A stretch of DNA of 14,905 nucleotides from Paracoccaceae bacterium (GTDB taxonomy: Bacteria; Pseudomonadota; Alphaproteobacteria; Rhodobacterales; Rhodobacteraceae): the NCBI GenBank assembly GCA_026982255.1, contig JALSHL010000202.1, forward strand, positions 1-14,905, given 5' to 3'. The notes under the pieces are model-generated. The model did not search any database. It was not told where the DNA came from and worked only from the letters and a program-made list of their open reading frames with translations. Positions 1 to 6,679 of this stretch are shown here, piece by piece. The translations under genes and the position numbers were made by a program. Numbering within the stretch: position 1 is the stretch's first letter; each line of letters starts with the position of its first letter.

Positions 1-64
1 TCACCAGAACCGCCCGCTCGTCGAAGGCAACGCAACTCGCATGGATCGTTTCGGTCGGGGTCAT
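1..64 (-). CDS. hprK: HPr kinase/phosphorylase, N-terminal fragment (runs off the left edge)
   Basis: Only the first 21 codons are present, reading MTPTETIHASCVAFDERAVL and one further Val. The 'IHASCVA...RAVLV' pattern matches the start of the short alphaproteobacterial HprK, just before its P-loop, which would lie outside the window. The ATG overlaps the chvG stop codon as ATGA, so translation is probably coupled. The family phosphorylates and dephosphorylates a serine of HPr in the cytoplasm, here expected to belong to a regulatory rather than a sugar-transporting phosphotransferase system. The position directly after chvI-chvG is the usual one in alphaproteobacteria and supports the call more strongly than the short peptide does. 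The catalytic residues cannot be checked here. Confidence 0.72.
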   Translation of the reverse strand, partial: MTPTETIHASCVAFDERAVLV

Positions 65-1707
65 ATCGGCAGTGTAACGGTAAAACGCGCGCCGGTGCGG
101 GTGGTTCCGTCTTCGGCATAAATATTCTCGGCCCAGACCTTGCCGCCATGCGCATCGACAATCTGGCGGGAGATTGCCAGCCCGAGGCCGGAGTTGTTCC
201 CGAATTCCTGTTTCGGGCGGCTGGAATAGAAGCGTTTGAAAATATCCTTGAGGTTCTCCTCGGGAATGCCGGGTCCGGTGTCCTCCACCAGCACGCGGGC
301 CTGTTCGCCGTCGCGGGCCAGGGTTACCGTGACCTGTCCGCCCCCGGGCACAAAGGACACCGCGTTGGTCACCAGATTGACAAACACCTGCGCCAGCCGG
401 TTTTCCAGCCCGTGGATTTCCAGCGGGCTCTGCGGCAGGCGGGTCACGACCCGCACGTCCTGTTTTTGCGCCAGTTCGTTCTGGTAATCGCAAATGTTTT
501 TCAACAGGGCGCCGAGGTCGATGACCTCCATCTCGTCCTTGGCCAGTTCCGCATCCAGCCGCGAGGCATTGGAAATATCGGTTACCAGCCGGTCCATGCG
601 GCGCACGTCGTCGCGGATCACATCGAGCAGCTTTTTCCGGTCCGCGTCGGTTCTGGCGTAATCCATACTCTCCACCGCCGACCCCAGAGAGGTCAGCGGG
701 TTCTTGATTTCATGCGCCACATCGGCGGCAAAGGACTCGTTCGCCTCGATCCGGTCATAGAGGGCCTCGGTCATATTGCGCAACTGGCGCGACAGTTCCC
801 CGATTTCGTCCGGACGTTCGCTCATGTCGGGGATATCTACGCGCTCCGGCCCCACGCGGCCGGTTTTCTGGATACTGCCGCGCCGCGCCGCTTCGGCCAG
901 ATCGCGCAGCGGTCGCCCGATGGTGTTGGCCAGCGCAAAGGACAAAAGGACTGAGGACACAATCGCCAGAAAGAACACCTGCAAAATCTGTTTCCGTTCG
1001 CCGCTCAGATAGCTGTCGATCTCGCCGCCGAGCGTGGACAGAACCAGCGCCCCGATGTTCTGCCCGTCAACCGTGATCGGCATACCGGCGGTGATGATAG
1101 TTTGTTCGGCAGCGTTCCGGGTAACCACAAGGTTGGGGCGCCCGCTCCGTATCGATTGTAGCGCCACCTCGACATTGTCGGCATGTTGTTCCGGCGTTTC
1201 CTCAACCGTCACGGGCGATTTGAACACGGCAGACAAACGGTTGGTAACATCCGACAGGATATCGTCGAGCGAGTTGGTGCGGCCGGGCAGGTTGACTTCG
1301 ACCGGTTTGAATACCTCCGGCCGCCCGTCCACGCTGGTCAGCAGGGTGCCGTCGGCCGAATATATCTGTACGCGGGAGTTTATCGGCCGGCTCAGCCGTT
1401 CCAGCAAGCCGAACACCTGCGGATCGAGCATATCGTCGCGACCGCTCGTTTCCAGTTGCTGTGCCAGCGTTATGGACAGGACCTGCGCGTCGGCCACCAG
1501 GGTTCGCTTGCGCAAATCGATCACGCCCTCGCGCGTCTGGTTCAGAAACAGGATCCCCGTCACCAGCAGGCTGAGCGCCACAAGGTTGAAGGTGATGATC
1601 TTGCGGGTCAGCGGAGAGCGGGTGCTGGACATGGCCCCGCCAAAACGCGACCGCATGTTCTGCAGCGCAGGCGCCGCCGGTCCGGTTTTCTCCCGCGTAT
1701 TCGCCAT
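61..1707 (-). CDS. chvG: Sensor histidine kinase ChvG (ExoS/BvrS type)
   Basis: This 548-residue inner-membrane sensor kinase is the partner of the ChvI regulator encoded just upstream. Visible layout: a cytoplasmic N-terminus, a first membrane segment at about 38-56, a periplasmic sensor region at about 57-240, a second membrane segment at about 241-260, a HAMP linker to about 320, and a HisKA domain with the phospho-acceptor His332 in AHEIKNP. The ATPase domain shows an N box (Asn444, Asn448), a G1 box DTGPGIP (Asp476), an F box FKRFYS near 490 and a G2 box GLGLAIS near 507. All catalytic boxes are intact. The start shares one base with the chvI stop (TGATG), which favours this ATG over Met18 or Met26. 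In related bacteria the ChvG family responds to acid and envelope stress and is inhibited by periplasmic ExoR. No exoR gene is present here, so that link is inferred. Confidence 0.92.
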   Translation of the reverse strand: MANTREKTGPAAPALQNMRSRFGGAMSSTRSPLTRKIITFNLVALSLLVTGILFLNQTREGVIDLRKRTLVADAQVLSITLAQQLETSGRDDMLDPQVFGLLERLSRPINSRVQIYSADGTLLTSVDGRPEVFKPVEVNLPGRTNSLDDILSDVTNRLSAVFKSPVTVEETPEQHADNVEVALQSIRSGRPNLVVTRNAAEQTIITAGMPITVDGQNIGALVLSTLGGEIDSYLSGERKQILQVFFLAIVSSVLLSFALANTIGRPLRDLAEAARRGSIQKTGRVGPERVDIPDMSERPDEIGELSRQLRNMTEALYDRIEANESFAADVAHEIKNPLTSLGSAVESMDYARTDADRKKLLDVIRDDVRRMDRLVTDISNASRLDAELAKDEMEVIDLGALLKNICDYQNELAQKQDVRVVTRLPQSPLEIHGLENRLAQVFVNLVTNAVSFVPGGGQVTVTLARDGEQARVLVEDTGPGIPEENLKDIFKRFYSSRPKQEFGNNSGLGLAISRQIVDAHGGKVWAENIYAEDGTTRTGARFTVTLPI

Positions 1708-2411
1708 CAGGCCTCGATGAACCGGTAGCCGACTCCGTAAAGCGTCTCGATCGAGGAAAAGTCCTTGTCGTGCGCGCGGAATTTCTTGCGCAGGCGCTTG
1801 ATATGGCTGTCGATGGTGCGGTCGTCGACATAGACCTGATCGTCATAGGCCACATCCATCAACTGGTCGCGGCTCTTGACCACATCGGGGCGGATGGCCA
1901 GCGACTGCAGGATCAGGAATTCGGTCACGGTCAGAGAGACATCCATGCCCTTCCACGTCACCTTGTGGCGCAACGGATCCATGGTCAGGCTGCCGGTGGT
2001 GAAGGCCGTCTGCGCCGGCTCGCGACCTCCGTCCGCCTGTCCGCCGCTTGCTTCCTTGCGGCGCAGGATCGCCTTGATCCGCTCGATCAGCAGCCGTTGC
2101 GAGAACGGCTTGCGCATATAGTCGTCCGCCCCCATGCGCAGGCCCAGAACCTCGTCGATCTCGTCATCCTTGGAGGTCAGGAAAATCACCGGCATTTCCG
2201 AGGTTTGGCGCAAGCGGCGCAACAGTTCCATTCCGTCCATGCGCGGCATCTTGATGTCGAACACGCCCAGATCCGGCTCGTCGTTCAGGAGGGCCGACAG
2301 GGCCGAAACCCCGTCCGTGTGCGTTTCCACATCGAACCCTTCGGATTCGAGCGCCATCGAAACCGATGTCAGAATATTGCGATCATCGTCCACCAGAATG
2401 ATTCTTGCCAT
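1707..2411 (-). CDS. chvI: Response regulator ChvI (OmpR/PhoB family)
   Basis: This 234-residue DNA-binding response regulator is first in the chvI-chvG-hprK run. The receiver domain (about 1-115) has the acidic pocket DDD at 8-10, phospho-acceptor Asp52 in VFDIKMPRMDG, switch Thr79 and the conserved Lys101 in RKPF. The C-terminal winged helix (about 137-232) carries the OmpR-family segment DDRTIDSHIKRLRKKF and ends in the typical YGVGYRF. The frame is open for 48 further codons upstream, but the ATG at 2411 begins exactly at the family start (MARIILVDDD) and is preceded by a purine-rich AAGGGGG ribosome site. Phosphorylation by ChvG is expected to let it bind promoters. Studies in Rhizobium and relatives link ChvI to the adjacent pckA, and the divergent layout here fits that idea without proving it. 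Confidence 0.93.
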   Translation of the reverse strand: MARIILVDDDRNILTSVSMALESEGFDVETHTDGVSALSALLNDEPDLGVFDIKMPRMDGMELLRRLRQTSEMPVIFLTSKDDEIDEVLGLRMGADDYMRKPFSQRLLIERIKAILRRKEASGGQADGGREPAQTAFTTGSLTMDPLRHKVTWKGMDVSLTVTEFLILQSLAIRPDVVKSRDQLMDVAYDDQVYVDDRTIDSHIKRLRKKFRAHDKDFSSIETLYGVGYRFIEA

Positions 2412-2498
2412 GTTCAGCCCCCTTGCGCGTATTCCGCTGCGACCTATCATTGCGGAATGCGGGCAGCGTTGCAACAATCGTTTCGCATTGCGTGTGGA

Positions 2499-2527
2499 AT
2501 TATCATCATAATTGTGCGCTGCGGCAA
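2499..2527 (-). promoter_or_regulatory. Candidate sigma70-type promoter of chvI-chvG-hprK
   Basis: Reading leftward, TTGCCG (2527-2522) is followed by a 17-base spacer and GATAAT (2504-2499). This gives 4 of 6 matches to the -35 consensus and 5 of 6 to the -10 consensus at ideal spacing. Transcription would begin near 2492 and leave a leader of about 80 bases before the chvI ATG. Just upstream (2533-2546) is a small inverted repeat, CCCGT-4-ACGGG. No experimental start site is known from the sequence alone. Confidence 0.45.
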
Positions 2528-2586
2528 AACTTCCCGTTTTCACGGGTGGATTCATAAAACCGTCATGTTATAGGGAAGTCCTTACT

Positions 2587-2673
2587 ATGCTGCACGGAAG
2601 AATCAGCATTCAGGTGCTGGCGCTTTTGTCGGGATTGGCCCTCCCGAATTTGCGGCAACATCTTTATGTTTGA
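2587..2673 (+). CDS. Possible small ORF (28 codons) in the pckA leader
   Basis: An ATG-to-TGA frame encodes 28 residues (MLHGRISIQVLALLSGLALP followed by NLRQHLYV), with a hydrophobic centre long enough for a short membrane-seeking helix. A purine-rich AGGGAAG lies about 8 bases before the ATG. Its TGA is embedded in TGAGGGG, the apparent ribosome site of the next small frame. I know no family for it. It could be a leader peptide, a small membrane protein or a chance frame; the ordered spacing of the three frames is the main argument for it. Whether the pckA transcript begins far enough upstream to include it is unknown. Confidence 0.3.
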   Translation: MLHGRISIQVLALLSGLALPNLRQHLYV

Positions 2674-2683
2674 GGGGTCGGTC

Positions 2684-2713
2684 ATGGCACTGCACCTGCT
2701 CCTCGCGTTCTAA
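2684..2713 (+). CDS. Possible 9-codon leader peptide directly upstream of pckA
   Basis: The frame encodes MALHLLLAF and ends in TAA. GAGGGG (2672-2677) lies six bases before its ATG, a stronger ribosome site than that of many full genes. The TAA forms part of TAAGGA, the Shine-Dalgarno sequence of pckA, so a ribosome terminating here would sit on the pckA ribosome site, and the two could be coupled. The run of three Leu codons (ctg ctc ctc) recalls attenuator peptides, but no alternative terminator/antiterminator structure was found between it and pckA. A chance occurrence cannot be excluded. Confidence 0.33.
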   Translation: MALHLLLAF

Positions 2714-2726
2714 GGATCACGCAATC

Positions 2727-4334
2727 ATGGAAACCGGCAAGGTCAATCCGGCACAGACGCTGGAAAAGACAGGTATTTCAGGCGTCAAAACAGCCCACTA
2801 CAATCTGCAACTCGCTGCCCTGATACAGGAAGCCGTGGCACGCGGCGAAGGCGAAATCGGCAACGGCGGCACGTTCCTCGTGTCCACCGGCAAGCATACC
2901 GGCCGTTCGCCCAACGACAAATTCGTCGTTCGCGAGCCTTCGGTCGAAGACACCATCTGGTGGGAAAACAACAAGCCGATGGCGCCCGAGGCATTCGACC
3001 GCCTGCACGCGGACATGCTCGAGCACATGAAAGGCGGCGAATATTTCGTCAACGACCTGTTCGGCGGCGCCGATCCGGCCCATCGCCTGAATGTGCGTGT
3101 CATCACCGAACTGGCCTGGCACTCGCTGTTCATCCGTCACATGCTGCGCCGTCCCGAACTGGAGGAAATCGAGACCTTCGAGGCCGATTTCACCATCATT
3201 AACTGCCCGACCTTCAAGGCCGACCCCGAGCGCCACGGTTGCCGCTCCGAAACCGTGATCGCCATTTCCTTCGAGAAAAAACTGATCCTGATCGGCGATA
3301 CCTCCTATGCCGGCGAAATCAAGAAGGGTGTGTTCTCGGTCCTCAACTACATCCTGCCGGGCAAGGGCGTCATGGCGATGCACTGCTCTGCCAACCACGC
3401 CCCCGACGACCCCGAGGATTCCGCCATCTTCTTCGGCCTGTCCGGCACCGGCAAAACCACGCTTTCGGCCGATCCCGAGCGTGTGCTGATCGGCGACGAC
3501 GAACATGGCTGGTCCGACGAGGGCATCTTCAACTTCGAGGGGGGCTGCTACGCCAAGACCATCAACCTCTCCGAGGAAGCCGAGCCGGAAATCTATGCCA
3601 CGACGAAGAAATTCGCGACGGTGATCGAAAACATGGTTTACGATCCCTACACCCGCGAACTGGACTTTGCCGACGACAGCCTGACGCCGAACATGCGCTG
3701 CGCCTATCCGCTGGAATACATCTCCAACGCGTCGGAAACCTCGCGCGGGGGCGTGCCGAAAAACGTCATCATGCTGACCTGCGACGCCTTCGGGGTGCTG
3801 CCGCCGATCGCGCGTCTGACACCGGCGCAGGCCATGTATCATTTCATGTCCGGCTTCACCGCCAAGGTGCCAGGCACCGAAAAGGGCGTGACCGAGCCGA
3901 TCCCGACCTTCTCCACCTGTTTCGGTGCCCCCTTCATGCCGCGCCGGCCGGAGGTTTACGGCAATCTGCTACGCCGGAAAATCGCCGAGACCGGCGCTCA
4001 TTGCTGGCTGGTCAACACCGGCTGGACCGGCGGGCCGAAGGGTAAAGGCGGCTCCCGCATGCCGATCCGCGCCACCCGTGCGCTGCTGACGGCGGCGCTC
4101 GACGGTTCCATGGCCGAGCGCGAATTCCGCATCGACCCGAACTTCGGCTTCGAGGTTCCGGTATCGGTCAAGGGCATTGCCAAGGTTCTGCTCGACCCGC
4201 GCCAGACCTGGGAACATGGCGAGGAATACGACGAGCAGGCCGCCAAGCTGGCCAATATGTTCGCCGACAACTTCAAGCAATACGAAGCCTATGTCGACGA
4301 CGAGGTTCTGGCCGCTGCCATCAAGGCGCAATAG
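2727..4334 (+). CDS. pckA: Phosphoenolpyruvate carboxykinase (ATP)
   Basis: This 535-residue cytoplasmic enzyme (EC 4.1.1.49) converts oxaloacetate and ATP to PEP, CO2 and ADP, the first committed gluconeogenic step from TCA intermediates. The length is normal for the ATP-dependent family. Visible motifs: substrate-binding Arg60 in GRSPNDKF, the metal-site Lys199/Lys200 in YAGEIKKGVF, His219 in AMHCSANH, P-loop GLSGTGKTT (237-245, Lys243), metal-binding GDDEHGW (256-262), and SNASETSRG near 333-341. All expected residues are present. The reading frame stays open to a TTG at 2670, but the ATG at 2727 follows AAGGA by ten bases and begins at the normal family N-terminus, so I chose it. The gene diverges from chvI and is followed by an intrinsic terminator, so it is probably monocistronic. 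Confidence 0.97.
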   Translation: METGKVNPAQTLEKTGISGVKTAHYNLQLAALIQEAVARGEGEIGNGGTFLVSTGKHTGRSPNDKFVVREPSVEDTIWWENNKPMAPEAFDRLHADMLEHMKGGEYFVNDLFGGADPAHRLNVRVITELAWHSLFIRHMLRRPELEEIETFEADFTIINCPTFKADPERHGCRSETVIAISFEKKLILIGDTSYAGEIKKGVFSVLNYILPGKGVMAMHCSANHAPDDPEDSAIFFGLSGTGKTTLSADPERVLIGDDEHGWSDEGIFNFEGGCYAKTINLSEEAEPEIYATTKKFATVIENMVYDPYTRELDFADDSLTPNMRCAYPLEYISNASETSRGGVPKNVIMLTCDAFGVLPPIARLTPAQAMYHFMSGFTAKVPGTEKGVTEPIPTFSTCFGAPFMPRRPEVYGNLLRRKIAETGAHCWLVNTGWTGGPKGKGGSRMPIRATRALLTAALDGSMAEREFRIDPNFGFEVPVSVKGIAKVLLDPRQTWEHGEEYDEQAAKLANMFADNFKQYEAYVDDEVLAAAIKAQ

Positions 4335-4358
4335 GCGCAAAACACTTGACAAAATGAC

Positions 4359-4388
4359 GGCGCCGCCCCGAAAAGGGCGGCGTCTTTT
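4359..4388 (+). terminator. Rho-independent terminator of pckA
   Basis: An 8-bp GC stem CGCCGCCC / GGGCGGCG (4361-4368 with 4375-4382), extendable by two outer pairs (one of them G-U), encloses a six-base loop CGAAAA. It is followed by TCTTTT (4383-4388). The structure begins 25 bases after the pckA stop. The ATG of the next gene is only 16 bases past the T run. Confidence 0.88.
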
Positions 4389-4403
4389 CGTTACAGGAAA
4401 CCC

Positions 4404-5906
4404 ATGGGCAATTTCGCGGTATCATCCGGCCACCACCTGACCACCGAAGCCGCAGCCGAGGTCCTGCGCGCCGGCGGCACCGCTGTCGACGCCGCCATCG
4501 CCGGTGCGCTGATGTCAGCGATTGCCGAGCCGGTCCTGTCCTCGCCGCTCGCCGGCGGTTTCATGATGGTCGCGCCCGCAAGCGGCAAGGCCCGTCTGCT
4601 CGACGCCTTTGTGCAAACCCCGAAACGTAAACGCACCGACACCGATCTGCGCGAAATCGAGGTCGATTTCGGCGAAACCCGCCAGATTTTCCACTGCGGG
4701 GCAGGGACCATTGCTACCCCCGGTCTGATCCCCGGCCTGTTCGAGGCACACAAACGTTTCGGTCGCATTCCCATGCCCGAACTGGCCGCCCCCGCCATTG
4801 CCGCTGCGCGCGAAGGCGTGGCCATGACCGCCTTTCAGGCGGAGGTCCTCGGCTACGTCGAGCCGATTTTCCGCGCTTCGCCCGAATCCGAGGCCCTCTA
4901 TACCGCCAGCGGCAGGTTGCTCGGTGCGGGCGACACCCTGCGTAACCCCGAAATGGCCGACGTGCTGGAGGTCATGGCGATCGAGGGCGCCCGTTTCATT
5001 CAGGAAGGCGAGGTCGCGCAGGCGCTGCTATCGCTGGAGGGCAGCCATCTGGGCGCCGACGACCTGAAAGCCTACCGCCCCGTCTGGCGCGACCCGTTGC
5101 AGGTCACCCGCCGCGGTGTCGAGGTGGACCTGAACCCTTCGCCCTCCCTCGGCGGCGTGCAAATCGCGCTTGCGCTGCAGGCCTTGCCGGACAATCCCGA
5201 CGACACGCTGCTGGCGCAATGCCTGTATGAAATCGCCCGCATTCGCAAATCCCGCGACCTCGACCATCATCCGGCAGAGGGCGCAGCAATCCTGCTGGAC
5301 CCACAAACCGTATCATCCTTGCGCAAAACCCTGCGCGACCATCAGGCGGCCACGCGCGGCACCACCCATATCTCGGTCATCGGCTCCGATGGCACGGGCG
5401 TCGCTCTCACCCATTCCAACGGCGAGGGCTGCGGGCTGCTCGTCCCCGGCACCGGCATCATGGCCAACAACATGCTGGGCGAGGACGATCTGGTTCCCGA
5501 CGGCCCCGATTCATGGCACGAGGACACGCGCCTTGCCTCCATGATGTGCCCGATGGCGCTGCGCAGGGAGGGCGAATTGACCATGCTCGGCTCCGGCGGA
5601 TCCAATCGCATCCGTTCGGCACTGGCACAGGTGGCGCTGGGCCTGACCGACCGGAACGAGCGGCTGGAGCAGGCCATCACCGCTCCGCGCCTGCATGTGG
5701 AAACGGACACCGCGCAAGTGCTGGATTTCGAGGATACCGGCAGCGGGGAACGCCGCGAAAGCCTGCTGGCCGCTTTCCCCGATGCCAACGCATGGCCGCA
5801 GGCCAGGATGTTCTTCGGGGGGGTCCACGCCGCCCGTCGCACCGCCAAGGGGGGATTCGAGGCTGCAGGCGACCCCCGCCGTTCCGGCCACACCCTAACC
5901 GGTTAG
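4404..5906 (+). CDS. Gamma-glutamyltranspeptidase-like Ntn hydrolase
   Basis: This 500-residue protein belongs to the GGT family, whose members self-cleave before a Thr that becomes the nucleophile of the small subunit. The segment ATRGTTHISVI places cleavage before Thr320, giving subunits of about 319 and 181 residues. The glycines GSGGS (396-400) fit the oxyanion site. It differs from classical periplasmic GGT: no signal peptide is visible (start MGNFAVSSGH, so probably cytoplasmic), and the usual DFRExAP segment reads LDAFVQTP (66-73), without the Arg that binds the gamma-glutamyl carboxylate. The Asp that contacts the substrate amino group in NNQMDDF also seems replaced, since the text here is NNMLGEDDL. 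The substrate is therefore uncertain; a related amidohydrolase activity is possible. AGGA five bases before the ATG supports the start. Its last 12 bases overlap the end of the convergent permease gene. Confidence 0.85.
   Translation: MGNFAVSSGHHLTTEAAAEVLRAGGTAVDAAIAGALMSAIAEPVLSSPLAGGFMMVAPASGKARLLDAFVQTPKRKRTDTDLREIEVDFGETRQIFHCGAGTIATPGLIPGLFEAHKRFGRIPMPELAAPAIAAAREGVAMTAFQAEVLGYVEPIFRASPESEALYTASGRLLGAGDTLRNPEMADVLEVMAIEGARFIQEGEVAQALLSLEGSHLGADDLKAYRPVWRDPLQVTRRGVEVDLNPSPSLGGVQIALALQALPDNPDDTLLAQCLYEIARIRKSRDLDHHPAEGAAILLDPQTVSSLRKTLRDHQAATRGTTHISVIGSDGTGVALTHSNGEGCGLLVPGTGIMANNMLGEDDLVPDGPDSWHEDTRLASMMCPMALRREGELTMLGSGGSNRIRSALAQVALGLTDRNERLEQAITAPRLHVETDTAQVLDFEDTGSGERRESLLAAFPDANAWPQARMFFGGVHAARRTAKGGFEAAGDPRRSGHTLTG
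5895..5906. repeat. 12-bp perfect palindrome holding the stop codons of two convergent genes
   Basis: CTAACCGGTTAG is identical on both strands. Read rightward it ends the GGT-like gene as Leu-Thr-Gly-stop; read leftward it ends the permease gene with the same Leu-Thr-Gly-stop. It may be coincidence or act as a small structure at the convergence point. There is no T run, so it does not look like an intrinsic terminator. Confidence 0.9.
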
Positions 5907-6674
5907 CCCGCGCCGCAACAGGTTCAGCCCCGCCAGCACCAGAACCACCAGCGTTGCCTTGCGGAATTTCTCCTGATCCAGCCGGTCATGCACCCGATAC
6001 CCCAGCGCCATTCCCGCCATCGCGGGCAGCACCATCCACAGCGACAGCGGCAGCGTCACCGGCCCCAGAAGGCCCGAGCGCACATGCGCCCCCGACAACA
6101 CGATGGAGCCGACCAGAAAGGAAATCCCCTGCACCCGCACCACCTCGCGTTTCGGGATATCCTGCGAGAGAAGAAACAGGATGATCGGCGGGCCCCAGAC
6201 CCCCGACAGCCCGCCGAAAAAACCTGAAACGACCCCTACCAGAGGTTCGATCTTGCGCGCCAGTCCGGCAGAAATATGCGGTATCCAACCGCTGATCCGG
6301 ATGGCGGCAAACAGCGTCACCCCTGTGCCGAGCGCCATGAACAGCACATGGTCCGAAATCACCGTCACCAATTGCGCAAAGGCATAGATCGACACCAGCA
6401 ACACCGCATTCAGCCGCCAGTATTTGCGCACCGATTGCCATGCCTCGCCCAGACCGTTGCGCAAGGATTGCCAGATATTTGTGAACAGGCTCGGCAGGAT
6501 CAGCGCGGCAATGGCGATCTCGGCCGGCATGATGGAGCCGATCCCGCTGATCGCGATCATCGGCAGGGCAAACCCGACCGCCCCTTTGGTAAACCCGCCG
6601 AAAAACATGACCCCGAACGCCAGCCCGAGGGCCAGCATCCCGTATTCGCTCGCGAGGGTCTCAAGGGCTTGCAT
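5895..6674 (-). CDS. TauE/SafE (DUF81) family membrane permease
   Basis: This 259-residue integral membrane protein is predicted to have about seven or eight hydrophobic segments. The two internal repeats of the family are visible: FFGGFTKGAVGFALPM at about 24-39 and FFGGLSGVWGPPIILF at about 152-167. Members export or import sulfur-containing or organic anions such as sulfoacetate, sulfite and related compounds, but the substrate cannot be read from this sequence and nothing nearby concerns sulfur metabolism. The ATG lies five bases after the tldD stop, with a GGGGG ribosome site overlapping that junction, so the two genes are probably co-transcribed. Its 3' end overlaps the convergent GGT-like gene by 12 bases. 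Confidence 0.85.
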   Translation of the reverse strand: MQALETLASEYGMLALGLAFGVMFFGGFTKGAVGFALPMIAISGIGSIMPAEIAIAALILPSLFTNIWQSLRNGLGEAWQSVRKYWRLNAVLLVSIYAFAQLVTVISDHVLFMALGTGVTLFAAIRISGWIPHISAGLARKIEPLVGVVSGFFGGLSGVWGPPIILFLLSQDIPKREVVRVQGISFLVGSIVLSGAHVRSGLLGPVTLPLSLWMVLPAMAGMALGYRVHDRLDQEKFRKATLVVLVLAGLNLLRRGLTG

Positions 6675-6679
6675 GCCCC

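Larger units (their letters stand above)
2412..2726. other. Divergent regulatory region between chvI and pckA
   Basis: This 315-base region is more AT-rich than its neighbours and separates two divergent transcription units. It holds the candidate chvI promoter (2499-2527), a 5-bp inverted repeat with a 4-base loop (2533-2546), and two short plus-strand reading frames ahead of pckA, listed separately. I found no convincing -35/-10 pair for pckA. TACTAT (2583-2588) and TATGTT (2665-2670) resemble -10 boxes but have no -35 partner at 16-18 bases, which would be compatible with an activator-dependent promoter. I did not identify a ChvI site with confidence. Confidence 0.6.

Noticed and set aside
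2635..2670. pckA promoter TTGGCC...TATGTT
   Set aside because: The spacer is 24 bases, too long for a normal sigma70 promoter.
2670..2726. N-terminal extension of PckA from a TTG start
   Set aside because: The extra 19 residues (MRGRSWHCTCSSRSKDHAI) do not resemble the family, and the ATG at 2727 has its own ribosome site.
2778..3842. 354-codon minus-strand open frame
   Set aside because: It is antisense to pckA, whose motifs are complete on the plus strand; the composition is shadow-like.
4346..4374. Promoter for the GGT-like gene starting at TTGACA
   Set aside because: The -35 is perfect, but the expected -10 positions fall in the terminator hairpin (CGAAAA) with no TATAAT-like sequence.
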